Shown: positions 47,150-58,964 of the stretch, in pieces
Position numbering within the stretch: the stretch's first letter is position 1
Layout: the number at the start of each line of letters is the position of its first letter
Assembly (NCBI RefSeq): GCF_030272615.1
Contig: NC_081413.1
Coordinates: 157,792,849-157,856,848 of the forward strand
DNA: 64,000 bases
Source of the DNA: Cryptomeria japonica
Lineage: Eukaryota; Streptophyta; Pinopsida; Cupressales; Cupressaceae
Direction of reading: 5' to 3'
Translations under genes and position numbers: made by a program
Notes under the pieces: model-generated
What the model saw: only the letters and a program-made list of their open reading frames with translations
Database searches by the model: none
What the model was told of the DNA's origin: nothing

Positions 47150-48565
47150 AATGTCCTCTTGAATCTCCTCAACATGAAAGTCTGTACCTGCAGCAACATG
47201 CTCTTTCTAGGGTGTTAGATCACATACATTAAAGATAGGAGAAATACCAAGGTTAGAGGGAAGAGATATCTCATAGGCATTCAACCCATGTTTCTTCAAA
47301 ACCTTGCAAGGACCCACTTTCTTCATGAGTAACTTTGTATGCTTCCCCTTTGGTAATCTTTTTTTCCTCAAGTACACCCACACCATATCACCAATCTGAA
47401 ATTGTACATCCCTCCTCTTCTTATCAGCAAGTTCTTTTTACCTTTGTGAACTCTTTTGGAGGGCTAGCCTTACTTGATCATGCACTTCCTTCATGCTATC
47501 AGCAAATTGTTCACCGTGAGCACTTGTTTGCCCATCATGTGGAAGGTCTCTCAACTCCAAGATGCCTCTTGGATTCTGCTCATACACAATCTGAAATGGA
47601 CTCCTTCCTGTACTCCTATTCACAAAATCATTGAATGCAAATTCAGCTTGTGGAAGTACAACATCCCACTTCTCTCCATATTGCTTTGTCAAGCATCTCA
47701 ATAGGTTTCCCAAGGACGTATTCACAACTTTAGTTTGCCCATCTATTTGTGGATGGTAGGCTGAACTAAAGTTCAAGTTTGTTCCCAACCTCTTCCATAA
47801 GGTTCTCCAAAAATGGCCAATGAATTTCACATCCCTATCAGACACAATTGTTAGAGGAAGTCCATGTATCCTTACAATCTCTTTGAAAAACAAATTTGCT
47901 ACATAGGCTGCATCACTTGTACTCTTACATGGCAAGAAATGTGCCATCTTATGGAAGCTATCTACAACAACAAAGATGCTATCAAAGCCTTTTTGAGTCC
48001 TAGGCAATCCCATTACAAAATCCATACTACAACTTTCCCAATGCCTTGTAGGTATGGGTAATGGTTGATACAAACCCACATTAGTGGAAGTGCCTTTGTC
48101 TTTCTGACAAATAGTGCATGTTTCAACAAATTTCCTCACATCACTTTGCATCTTGGGCCAAAAATAATGTCTTCTTACCTATTCAAGGGTTTTATCCAAC
48201 CCAAAATGTCCACTCATGCTTCCACAATGCTTTTCTTTCACAATATTCTCCCTCATTGAACACCTAGGAATGCATAGTTGATGTCCTTTGAATAATAAAC
48301 CATCTTGGATCAAGTAATAAACATATTCAACATGGTATGCTTCAGAAAAATCAGAACAAACTTTATAAATTTCATGAAAGTCTTCATCACCTTCATACAT
48401 ACCTTTCAAGGAGTCAATCCCCACACTTTGCAACTTCACCTCTTGCACTGTCGAGGATCTTCTACTCAAGGCATCTGCCACCTTATTTTCAACTCCCTTT
48501 TTGTGTTTGATTGTAAAGGTATATGCTTGGATAGATTCTACCCATTTCATATGCTTGTGACTCAA
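47150..48565 (-). pseudogene. Element I: integrase
   Basis: The zinc region KHCGSMSGHFGLDKT...ETCTICQKDKG supplies His-His-Cys-Cys. The core has CSMDFVMGLPRTQKGFDSI with the first Asp and VSDRDVKFIGHFW with the second. The expected Glu in a DGQTEVVN-type motif is Lys here (DGQTKVVN), again a G-to-A change. The C-terminus (QIGDMVWVYLRK, LPKGKHTKLLMKKVGP, NAYEISLP, TDFHVEEIQED) follows after a stop. No clear chromodomain is seen at the end. Confidence 0.9.
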
Positions 48566-48571
48566 CTTCTC

Positions 48572-49825
48572 CTAGCTATTCAAGAAGCTAAGTGCCTGAT
48601 TGTCAGTAAAAACAATAAATTCTTTTGGAAGGAGATAATACCTCCACTTTTTCAAGGCTTGAACTAAGGTATACATTTCCAAATCATATGAGGAATACTT
48701 CCTCTTTTCCTCATTGAGTTTCTCACTAAAAAAAGCAATGGGCCTACCCTCTTGGCTCAAAACAGCCCCTACAACAACATTAGATGCATCACACTCAATT
48801 GTAAAAACCTTTTGGAAATATGGAAAAGAAAGTATAGGTTGCTTTGCTACCTTTAGTTTCAGACTTTGAAAAACCTCCTCAGCCTCCTTGGTCCATACAA
48901 ACTTGCACTTCTACCCCCCTTTGATTGTTTCTAGGATAGGTGCACAAACTTGGCTAAAACCTCTTATAAACTTCCTGTAAAAGGAAGCCAAGCCATGGAA
49001 GCTTATAACTTCAATCATTGACCTTGGAGAAGGCCAATTCAAGATTCTCTCCACCTTCTTAGGATCCATCTTGATGCTTCCACCTGAAACTATGAAACCA
49101 AGATACACCAATTCTTCCTGCATAAAAAGACACTTGTCCACATTGAGTAGGAGCTTTTCTTCCTGCAATCTCTTAAGGACCAAATTCAAATGTTGCATAT
49201 GTTCATCTCTATTCTTACTAAAAATAAGAATATCATCCAAGTAAACAATAACAAATTTACTAAGGAAAGGTTTTAGAACTTCACTCATGAGTCTCATGAA
49301 TGTACTAGGTGCATTGGACAAGCCAAATGGAATCACTCTCCACTCATAAAGGCCTTCATTAGTCTTAAAGGCTATCTTCCACTCATCTCCAGCCATTATT
49401 CTGATTTGATGGTACCCACTCTGCAAATCTACCTTTGAATACCACCTTGCACCCCATAGATGATCCAACAAGTCCTCAATCCTAGGCATAGGAAACCTAT
49501 ACCTAATAGTGATCCTGTTAATGGCCTTTGAGTCTATACATAACCTCCATGTACCTTCTTTCTTAGGTGCTAGCATGGCTGGAATAGCACATGGACTCAT
49601 ACTTTTAGAAATCAAACCCTTATCTAGGAGTTCCAGGATTTGTCTTGCCATTTCCTCATTCTGTTGGGGTGTAGCCCCTGGGATTAGATCAATATTGTGG
49701 CTAATCTCTCTGATTGGAGGTAGGGTATCAGGAAACTCTTTGGTTACAATATCCTTATAGGTCTTAAGCAAATCTGCCACCTCTTTTGGTCCTATCCTCC
49801 TAGGTTCTTCCTTTTTCTTGTGCAC
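48572..49825 (-). pseudogene. Element I: reverse transcriptase and RNase H
   Basis: The 304-residue frame has KEFPDTLPP, LLDKGLISKSMSPCAIPAM, WRLCIDSKAINRITIRYRFP, YSKVDLQSGYHQIRI, APSTFMRLMSEVL and the catalytic FVIVYLDDILIFS (about 49232-49243). After a stop at 48910 the RNase H part follows: SQEGRPIAFFSEKLNEEKRKYS and FIVFTDNQALSFL. It then runs into the HKHMKWVESIQAY-type tether before integrase. The catalytic Asps are intact. Confidence 0.94.
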
Positions 49826-49876
49826 CTTTCTTTCTTCCTATTTTGGTAATATAGCCAAAGCATAACAAGGAGTATC

Positions 49877-51538
49877 CTACTCCTTCAAACATTCTAAAAA
49901 CTCTTTCTCTCCTACAAACAAAAACTTAGAGTCTTTTGCTTCTTCACCATTATCAGGGAGGGGTAGTAGTGTTACCTTCTCACCTTTATACCAGATGGTG
50001 TATGTCTTCTTCTCACCATCATGTTTTGACTTCATGTCATATTGCCATGGCCTTCCAAGCAGCAAATGGAATGCATCCATGGGTACAATGCCACAAAGTA
50101 CCTTGTCCTTGTACTTTCCAATAGAAAACTCCACCCATGCTTGTTCTTCAATGATGGTTTGCTGCCCCTTGATGAGCCATGATACCTTGTAGGGTCTTGG
50201 ATGTTTAATCCTCTTCAATTTTAGTTTCTCTACTGCCTCAATGGACAGAAAATTATCAGTAGAACCTGAATCAATCACCACACTACATACTTTGTCACCA
50301 CTACTACAAGTAGTTCTGAAAAGTGTCTTCCTTTGGGGTGGCTCTGGTGGACTAGGTGCTTTGATCAATGTCCTTCTCATCGTCATGATCTCTCCTTGTT
50401 TAGGCTGCACAAAGGATCCATGAGAGTGAACAATATGCGTGTCCTCATCTCTAACCAAATTTTCTCTCCTTTCACCTTGTTTGTTTGCCTTCTCTGGACA
50501 TTTGGATGCAACATGCCCCATTTGATGACATCTATAGCACTTTATGCCTTCTAGGCCTCTTCCACCACCTCTTCCTCTAAAGTTTCCTATCTTTCCTTTG
50601 AAAGATCCTCTAGAACTGCCTTCCCCTTGTTCACTTCCTTGAATTGATTCACCAAGGTCTTTGGAACCTTGTCCTCTTCCTTGCGATATATTTCTGCCCC
50701 TATTTCCAAAGTCTTTTTGCCCTCTCCCTCTTCCACCTTGATCACTCTTCCTCTTGATTTTTTCTTCAACCTTCAAAGCAAGTTGAAAACATTTTTGGAC
50801 TATGGGAGGGCTGCTTAGACTGAGTTCAGCTTGAATGGTAACTCTCAACCCTTGCAAGTATCTTGCAAGCTTCACACATTCAGGCTCCACTACATTGGAC
50901 TTCATCTCCAGTTTATGGAACTCTTGAGTATAATCTGAGACACTCATCTCCTTTTGTCTCAAACTCATTCTCCTCTTATGAAGTTGGAATTCATAATAAT
51001 TAGAAACATATGCATCCCTGATCAATGCAACCATCTTCTTCCAAGTGGTCATTGGATTCTTCTTCTCCTTCACCCTATCATCTTGAGTGAAATTCCACCA
51101 CATAAGGGTTGGTCCCTTCAACTTAGACTTAGCAATATTAACTCTCTAACTTTCAAGTATGTCTTCACATTCAAAGAAGCTTGTGAGGGCATCAATCCAA
51201 TCCACAGTAGCATCTAGATTCAAGTTTCCATCATAAGAAGGTAGGTCCAGCCTAACATCCATGGTCCTTCTCTCCATGGCCTTCAGGGTCTTCACAAGTA
51301 GTCTCTGATCAGCAAGCACTTATTTTTCCTCATCCTACTCAAGGGGTTCCTCATCACTCCCCTCTTCAACTACATTAGAGTTTCCACCACTTCTCTTACG
51401 AAGTTTCCCATTAAGTCTATCAACCTCCTTCTGCAAGGAATCAATCTTGTGAACCAAGTTTTGATCCTTCAAAAAATTCACTATATGTGCATTAGTCATC
51501 CTTGAGGACAACTCACCCTCTTCTTCTTCCCTTGACAT
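49877..51538 (-). pseudogene. Element I: gag and aspartic protease
   Basis: The N-terminal frame (51335-51538) is acidic with a coiled-coil stretch. After two stops the 414-residue frame begins within the retrotrans_gag domain (LMWWNFTQDDRV...LRQKEMSVSDYTQEFHKLE, LARYLQGLRVTIQAELSL). A Gly/Arg-rich RGRGQ part and one zinc knuckle, CYRCHQMGHVASKC, follow. The protease site VVIDSGSTDNFLS is intact, followed by VKLLPLPD-like and LLGRPWQYD segments, the second protease landmark. Confidence 0.92.
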
Positions 51539-51574
51539 GGATAAACTGAAACAATCCTTCTCCTAAGGATCGCA

Positions 51575-51592
51575 CTTGCTCTGATACCAATT
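51575..51592 (-). promoter_or_regulatory. Element I primer-binding site
   Basis: Minus-strand TTGGTATCAGAGCAAGTGCG follows the 5' LTR end (...CCTCTACA) after a few bases. The first 12 bases, TGGTATCAGAGC, match the initiator-Met primer site exactly. Confidence 0.88.
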
Positions 51593-51594
51593 GA

Positions 51595-52056
51595 TGTAGA
51601 GGTATGGTTCCAACAACTTGAAAATGCTCCAAGTTGCTCACTTGCTCAACTGGCAACCCAATCCCTTTCAAAAGAGATTTTCCCAACTAGACCTCACACC
51701 TTTACAATAAATATATCAATGTCTCATTTCAATAGTTTTCATCCCCATAACCCCCCACTGAGACATTTTACAAAGGCTATCAACTTTGGTTTGTCAACCC
51801 CACAGGTAAAGAGCTCAAAAGTTGCTCAAATGGCTCACACCCCTCCAAAATGGTTCTGCAAGTCCACAAAGACTCAAATAAATTTTATTAGGATCCAAAA
51901 ACCTTCAATTATGGTAAACAACCCTCAAATTGCGCTGATCAATTCTCAAAGGGGTCAAAGTGCAAAATGGCTATTCTAGCCAACTAGCCCTTAAAAGTGA
52001 CTTTTTGGTTTCTCTCCCAAAAACTACAAAGGACAAAGAAATATTATTTTACATTC
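51595..52056 (-). repeat. Element I 5' LTR
   Basis: 462 bases, partner of 46669-47131, ending ...ATTCA at 52056. Sequence beyond is not shared with the other LTR. Confidence 0.85.
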
Positions 52057-53469
52057 ACAATTAAAAATCTAGGACAACACTTTTTCCAAAAGGGTTTGAT
52101 CTGGAACCTCCTACAAATAACATTTCTAGTAAACCCTCAACTAGGCTAAATGGGGCTAAATGAGCACTTTAACAAAGGAACTACCCTCCAAAACTGCAAT
52201 TTCTCAAGGAAAGCAATTGGAACACCTTATGGTATCCAAATAATCACCAAATGTTGATTTATAGCTTCTGGTTTGCATTAAAACTAAAGTTATGGGTATT
52301 GTTCATGAATTTTATTCAATTCCCACAACCAGTCACATAGAGATGCCTGGCCAAATTTAATAAAATATAACCCAAACTACATCCTTTCAATTTTAAAACT
52401 TTTATATATTAAAATAAACTCCAAAATCCTCCATTTCACCAAGTTATATAATTTTCCCGTGGTGGATTTGGAAGAAATGGGAAATTGAAGTTGAAGCCCT
52501 AGGAAAGGACACTTTCCCGGGCTGTTTGGATCTATTACAACTTTTCTCCCTCAATACTCCACCTCTAGACCTTTGGTTGGATTCAAAAGAAAGCTATTTC
52601 ACCCCTCTAACTTTCCATGAAATAATTTTTTAGTTTTTAGGTCGTTAAATTCCGTACCAACCAAAAGAACAACAAATTTTCTAGAAAATGCAGTTTTTTA
52701 TTGATTTCAAATATCAAGTTTTACAAATTTCAACCACAACAACCTCCACATGAGTTTGTTGAGGCATTTTATAGTTTTCCCAACATGTTAAAACTGATTT
52801 TATCTAGTTGTGAACATTTGGAAATCAATTACAACAACTTTTTGAAAAGTTGCTTTACAAATTGACAACTTTGTCAATTTTTGATAATTTTTGACAATTT
52901 TTGCATTTTGCCATTCAAACTAATTTTATCATCAACCTAGGGACCTAAACACATTGAAATGGATCTAAATAGACCAAAAAAACCTTGACTCCCTAATTCT
53001 ACTCATCCTAAGTCCCTTTGACCATAGTTGAGCATAGGGTTTATAATGCACCCTAGGCCACTAGGCCTTACAAAATGGACAATTAGGACCTTATTACAAA
53101 ACAAAACATAAAAAAAGGATTCTTTGATCCTTCCCAACACCTTTCTATCAAAAACATGAAGTTTTAAATCAATAAATTATGAAGTTGAGGCTTTTTCTTC
53201 TGCACCAACTTGGAGAGAATTCCATGTCCAAATCAAGCAAGTAGTACATCAACTCGAGCATCAAGGGCACATCCTCATCATCCACTTCATCAAGCTCAAT
53301 CCGAGGGAGAGGTAAAAATAGAAAGGTGTAATTTTTTTATGTTTTTCATATGGTTTGTTGATGTTTCATGTCTTTAGTGTATTTGAATGCTTCATTTGAA
53401 TATTAAACACCTAAATCCACCTTGCTGGTTTTTCCCCTTTTCACTCTCTACATTTCCTTCTCATTTCTA
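52057..53469. other. Noncoding region, probable LTR material; no gene
   Basis: No ORF with known motifs. A minus-strand TATA-like sequence (GCATTATAAACCC) lies near 53040 beside the palindromic GGCCTAGTGGCCTAGG (about 53050-53070). It could be the continuation of LTR J or an extension of element I's 5' LTR that was lost from the other copy. I cannot decide between them. Confidence 0.4.
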
Positions 53470-54030
53470 GCAATAAAATTTAGAGGGGACAAGGAGAGGC
53501 ATACAGAAGTATCAAAAAAAGGAGAGGGGAAGAGACGTGAGAAGGAGAAATTAATTGGGGGGAAGATAGAGTGTGAGAGAGAGAGCTAGAGTTAATTAGG
53601 TGGTAGGCTAATAGAGAGAGGGAGGGGGTGATTAGGGTGAAGAGAGAATAAGAGGGAGAGTTTGAGATTATTAGGGGGTAGGAGGAGAGGGGGAGAGGGG
53701 AAAGTATCAACAAATAGAGAAGAGAGATGGGGAAAAAGGTGAAGAGAGACATGGAGAGTAATTAGGGGGTGGGGAGAGGGGGAGAGGGAAGTATCTATAA
53801 ACCTATAGCAGGAGAGAGGTGATCGAGGGTAATTGAGGGAAATAAATAATGTGAGAGAGAGTTGGGTGTAATTATCATATAATAAGAGAGGGAGATGAGT
53901 AAGTATCAACAAAAGCAGAGAGGGAGAGATGTTAAGAGAGGTGAAGAGAGTGATAGAGAGGATAATTAGGGGGAGCAGAGGGGAAGAGGGAATTATTACC
54001 AAATAGATGGACTAGAGAGAGGGTAATCAA
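53470..54030. repeat. GA-rich minisatellite, purine strand plus
   Basis: About 100-base units built from AATTAGGGGG(T)GGGGAGAGG, then GGGAAAGTATCAACAAATAG, then GAGAGAGATG. At least five units are visible between 53590 and 54010. Composition-driven frames on the minus strand (Leu/Ser/Pro-rich) are not genes. Confidence 0.85.
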
Positions 54031-54245
54031 GGGGCTCTCTCCCCATCTCTCCCTCCTCTTCCTTTGTTGATACTCCCTCCCTCTCTCTCCCCCCCTCCCC
54101 TTCCCCTAATTACCTTCTCTCTAGACCTCTCTCTTTGAACCTCTCTCCTCATCTCTCCCTCTCTCCCTTTGTTGATACTTTCCCATCCCCCCTCTCCTCC
54201 CAACCCCTAATTACCCCCAACTCTCTCTAATTCTATCTTCCCCAA
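54031..54245. repeat. CT-rich minisatellite, inverted copy of the preceding array
   Basis: The same unit in reverse complement: GTTGATACTCCCTCCCTCTC, CCCCTAATTACC and CTCTCTCCCC recur. With 53470-54030 it forms a large inverted repeat around about 54030. Confidence 0.85.
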
Positions 54246-54285
54246 ATACCATATCTCTATCATACCTACCCTCACCTCTAACTTT

Positions 54286-55874
54286 ACCATATGACCCCTT
54301 AGGTGTTGCTAGGGGTCATATTGTGTCCTAACGGGTCATATGATGTCCTATTAACCCTTAGGACACCATATGATGTTGTTAGGGGTCATAAGATGTGTTA
54401 AGAGATCATATTGTTTCTTAAAGGGTCATATAGTGTCCTATGACCTCTTAGGAGACCATATGACCCCTTAAAACACTATATGGTGTCATTATGGGTCGTA
54501 TGGTGTCCTAAGGGGTCATATTGTATCCTATGACCCCTTAGGACACCATATGGCTCCATTAGTGTTTGTATGGTGTGCTAAGGGGTCATAAGATATCATA
54601 TAACCAATGAGGACACCATATGATCCCTAAGGTGTCGTTAGGGGTCATATTGTGTTCTAAGGGGCCAAATGGTATCATATGACCCCTTAGGACACCATAT
54701 GGTGTCATCATGGATTGTATGGTGTCCTAAGGGGTCATATGGTGTCCTATGACCACTTAGGACACCATATGACCCCTTAGAACACCATATAACCCCTTAG
54801 GACAATATATGATCCCTTAGGTGTCGTTTGGGGTCATATTGTGTCTTAACAGGTCATATGGTGTCCTATGACCCCTTAGGACACCATATGGTGTCGTTAG
54901 GGGTTGTATGGTGTGCTAAGGGGTCATATTATGTCTTAAGGGGTTATATGGTGTCGTTACATTGTGTCCTACACCATATGACCTCTTAGAACACCATATG
55001 ACCCATTAGGTGTCGTTAGGGGTTATATTATGTCCTAAGGCTTCATATAGTGTCCTATGACCCCTCAGGTGTTTTTAGGGGTCATATTGTGTCCTAATAG
55101 GTCATATCGTGTCTTATAACACCTTAGGACACCATATGGCATCTTATAACCCCTTAAGATACCATATGGCATCGTTAGGGGTTATATGGTGTGCTAAGGG
55201 GTCATATTGAATCTTAAAGAGCCATAATACATCATATGACTCATTAGGACACCATATGACTCCTCAGGTGTCTTTAGGGGTCATATTGTGTCCTAAAGGG
55301 TCATATGGTGTCTCATGAACCTTTAGGACACCATATGACACTTTAGGACACCCTATGATGTTGTTATGGGTCTTATGGTGTCCTAAGGGGTCATATGGTG
55401 TTCTAAGAGCCTTTAGGACACCATATGGTATCGTTAGGAGTCGTATGGTGTGTTAACATGTCATATATATGGTGTCCTATGACCCCTTAGTTCACCATAT
55501 GACCCCTTAGGCATTGTTAGGGGTCATATTGTATCCTAACAGGTCATATGGTGTCCTATGACCCCTTAGGACACTATATGGTGTCATTGGGGGTTGTATG
55601 GTGTGCTAAGAGGTTGTATGGTGTGTCATTAGGGGTTTTATGGTGTCCTAAGGGATCATATGGTATCTTATGACCCCTTAGGACACCATATGGTGTCATT
55701 AGGGGGTCTTATTGTGTCTTAATGGGTTATATGGTGTTTTATGACCCCTTAGGACACCATATGACCACCTAGGAGACCATACGGTGTTGTTAGGGGTCAT
55801 ATTGTGTCCGAAGGGGTCATATGGTGTTCTATGACCCCTTAGGACACCATATAACCCCTTAAGAGACCATATGT
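54286..55874. repeat. Alternating-orientation palindromic minisatellite, 1.6 kb
   Basis: The array is made almost wholly of GGACACCATATGACCCCTTA and its exact reverse complement TAAGGGGTCATATGGTGTCC, plus variants with (G/T)GTGTCGTTAGGGGTCATATT. CATATG (itself a palindrome) recurs every 20-30 bases. Because units alternate in direction, many adjacent pairs can form hairpins of 15-20 bp. No coding potential. It is flanked by purine-rich arrays on the right and a CT-rich array on the left. Confidence 0.95.
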
Positions 55875-55879
55875 ACCAA

Positions 55880-56295
55880 GTTTCAAATAAGGAGAGATAT
55901 TAGGATGAAGAGAGATGAAGAGCTAAAGAGAGGGAGAAGAACTAAAGGACAAGGACATAAATAGAGATATAGATATTAAAGAGTATGAAGTGAGAGCGAG
56001 AAAAACTAAAGGACAAGGATGGATAGAAAGAGGTAGATGTATCTAGATATTGAAAAGGAGAGAGGAAGCTAGAGATAAAAAATGAAGATAAAGGGAGAGG
56101 GAGATGAATAGATATAGAGAAAGAGAGAGGTAAAGACAAAGATAAATATATAAAGAGATGGAGAAAAATGGATAGAGAGGGGTAAAGAGAGATTTAAAAA
56201 GGAAGAGATAGAGAGATATAAAGGAAGAGAAATATCGATAGATAGAGAGATATAGATAGTGCAAGAGAGTGAGAAAGAGAGATAGAGATATTTTA
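55880..56295. repeat. GA/TA-rich purine tract
   Basis: GAGAGATAGAGATATAGAT-like repeats with two longer direct copies of GAACTAAAGGACAAGGA-type sequence near 55938 and 56002. The long minus-strand frames are Leu/Ser/Tyr-rich artefacts. Confidence 0.85.
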
Positions 56296-56479
56296 TAATG
56301 CCAATATTTACAATGATTGAGAAAGAAAAAAAATTATTGATGTGATATGCCTAATAATGTTTGTATTATGATCATGTAATCATCTTTTCCAAAATATGAT
56401 AATCGTAATTAATTTAATTAATTAATCAAAATAATTATTTTTATATTCTATAACTAATCTAAACTGGTGGGATGTTACA
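56296..56479. other. AT-rich spacer, nothing recognised
   Basis: AT-rich with TTAATTAA repeats near 56408-56430. No coding or structural signal. Confidence 0.5.
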
Positions 56480-57230
56480 TCCTAGGAAAACTATGGTGGT
56501 AATTCAATGTAGATCTCATCTTCAATTTTTGTATTAAGAAATGTACTCTTCACATACATCTATTGGACATCCCAACCATGTGCTATGGAAATAGAAAGAC
56601 TAAATACTATTGAAGTCATCTTGGCAATGAGTACAAATATCTCTATGTAGTTAATTCTAGCAACTTTTGAAAAGCCATTGGCTACCAAATATGCCTTATA
56701 CTTATCAACTATCCATCTATAGAAAACTTGGTTTGATATATCCACCTAAACTAAAAAAATTCCTTACCTTGAAAGAATCTGTCAAGTCCCGAGTGTAATT
56801 TCTAATTAAGGAATCATATTCCTCATGCATGGCATTATATAACTTAGGTATGCTTAATTTCTCATGAACTGTTTTTGGATTAAAGGTTGTGGAAAGAAAA
56901 TATGTGTCTTTGATGATTTAAAAATTTACATCTATCATCTAATAGATTCCATACCCAATTACCTATACTTTGAAGTGTCTTCCTAACCCAAAGAGGTTGT
57001 GAATTAGGTAAGTCAAGATTAGAAATATCAACTTCCAAAGAAATAACAAACTGAGGATGAAACCCCATCACTATACTCACTACTAGAACTAGAAGATGAA
57101 GAAGAAAAAGATCTTAGCTCAAGAATCTATTATAAATAGTCTGAATCATCAAAAGAGTCATCATTATCAAATAAGCTCACAAAATAAGAAGAAATGTTAA
57201 GTGTTTCATTGGTGGGACTTTTTAAAACTT
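56480..57230 (-). pseudogene. Copia reverse-transcriptase relic (N-terminal part and linker)
   Basis: The minus strand shows, from right to left, a Ser-rich linker (about 57060-57120), LPNSQPLWVRKTLQSIGNWV, MHEEYDSLIRNYTRDL near 56800, VDKYKAYLVANGFSKVARINYIE, LIAKMTSIVFSLSISIAHGWDVQ, then (after a stop) MYVKSTFLNTKIEDEIYIE at 56500-56560. These are the linker and first RT blocks of a copia element of the same general kind as element A. The catalytic part and the ends are missing. A segment carrying KWVYK-like sequence is lost or shifted near 56750. Confidence 0.85.
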
Positions 57231-58964
57231 AAAACTTCTCTCAATGGATAGATCACATGTGGTTGGGTTGAGTATGTGGTAACTTGTTACACCATTTGAG
57301 TAGCATAAATGTTAAATATTACACGAAGTTGATGTTTCTTTTAGCATTAGAGCAATAAATCTTTGGAGGGGACGATATATAAGGGTTTTGTTTAGGAGTA
57401 GGTTGTCATTTTTGTTTGACATAGTCATAAAGGTATTCATAATTTTAGATTTTATAAGTATTTTAAAAAAACTTACATTTTGGAGAGCTTGAGTTTTCTT
57501 CCAAGTACAATACCTTTATCTACATGGCATATTTTTTGTCAATAGACAAGTTATTACAAATGTTGCCATTAGATGTGGTAGAAAATATCATGGGTATCCT
57601 AATAAAAACTATTAAAAAATATAAATCACTTCTTTTAAATAGCTGACATGAAGTAGGAAATATTGTAAAGTTGAGATTAATATATACTATCATATTTCTC
57701 TTGTCTCAAGGAATCATGAAAATAATGGTGGTTAGGATAATTACATGTTTGTAGTGGAAGTATTGGAGTACATGAGCTTATTCATGGAGTGATTGATCAA
57801 GATTCTATTGTACCTATTACCTCGCTATCAAATATTTTAGTACTATTTAGGGAGGGTAAGGACTAATAAATATGAAACTTTAGGATTGTGGAACTAGAGG
57901 ATAGAGAATTTCTAGCATTTGAAGCGGGCTTCACACTTTGAGATGATGCTATGAATGAGAAGCATTTTTTTTCTTTAATTTCTTTCTTTGTTTTTAGTTT
58001 TTCTTTTGATGTTGAAATATTCAAAGAATACATGTATTGTGATGTTTTATTTTATAAGACATGTAAGGGGTTTGGTGTAGATATTAGTATGGATGGTTGC
58101 CTAGAGAATTTATGAGACTTTAATAAATAATTATACCCTTGTGAGGGTAAATATACAACTTGGTGGATGTTTTTCCAATAATTCAGTATTTGTGATTTGG
58201 AAGTTTGAGAAAATGAGAACTTGTGAATCTAGCTTGGAGCTACACCTTTATGAGAATCACAAGGTATATTAATGGAGTTCCACCTGATTCAAGATTTGGT
58301 TCTTCAAAGAAAGATATTCTAAAAAATATGTATTTATTCATTTAATAAGAAAATTTTATTATGTAAGCATTCAGGGGGTCTCTTGGCTAGTTTAAATTTA
58401 AGATTTAAGGGTATATTTGTTGGGATAATGTAATAAAGGGGGAATGTTAGCATAACTTTCATTGAAACATTGGTTAAAACATTTTTCCCTCCCATGGTTT
58501 TGTTTTGGTCTAGTTAGTTTCATTTCTCAACCATCTAAACCTTGTATAAATTCTTGTAATCTTTAAAATATCATATGAATACATTTTCACCTTAGTCTTT
58601 CAATGCTCTTTTTATTATGTAAGAAATGTATTATGGTAAAGTTTCAATAGAAATAAATTATGTTAGGCCAACAATGTCTATTTCAAATATATTTTCACTA
58701 AGGGGATTTTGTCTATTGATTTACTACATGGTCTAAGATCTAATACCCATAAGAAGGGAAATAATTTTTTTACAAAACATATTCCCAAGAAACAATATCA
58801 TCCTAATCCAAAGAAAAACATGGTTTTAATTTTGTAAGGTAATATATGGTTGTCCAAGCTTCTAAATCTTCTACTAAAGGCCAACAACTAGTATTTTTCA
58901 ATGATTAAATGTTAGATTTCCCCACCAAATGAAAAGATTTAATGTATAAGACTTTATTCAAAGG
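57231..58964. other. AT-rich region with no gene
   Basis: No coding region with recognisable motifs. AAAGGGGGAATGTTAGCATAAC at 58435-58456 looks like a polypurine tract and LTR start, but no matching LTR end or duplication was found. The last 17 bases (58948-58964) are the left target duplication of the LINE that follows. Confidence 0.45.

Larger units (their letters stand above)
46669..52056 (-). mobile_element. Element I: Ty3/gypsy retrotransposon
   Basis: LTRs (46669-47131 and 51595-52056) flank, on the minus strand, gag, protease, RT, RNase H and integrase in gypsy order (integrase last). The primer site is next to the right LTR. The coding part is less decayed than in the copia elements, with frames of 414, 304 and 237 residues. 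No convincing target-site duplication was found (TGTGA at the left, CAATT at the right). The LTR outer limits are therefore less sure. Confidence 0.93.

Noticed and set aside
53480-54002. Long Leu/Ser/Pro frames on the minus strand
   Set aside because: Reading of the GA-rich minisatellite.
54286-55874. CRISPR-like array of palindromic repeats
   Set aside because: No unique spacers and no cas genes; unit and inverse alternate directly, in a plant genome.
58435-58620. Polypurine-like AAAGGGGGAA followed by TGTTAGCATAAC as a 3' LTR start
   Set aside because: No LTR partner, end or duplication could be found; may be chance or a heavily decayed LTR.
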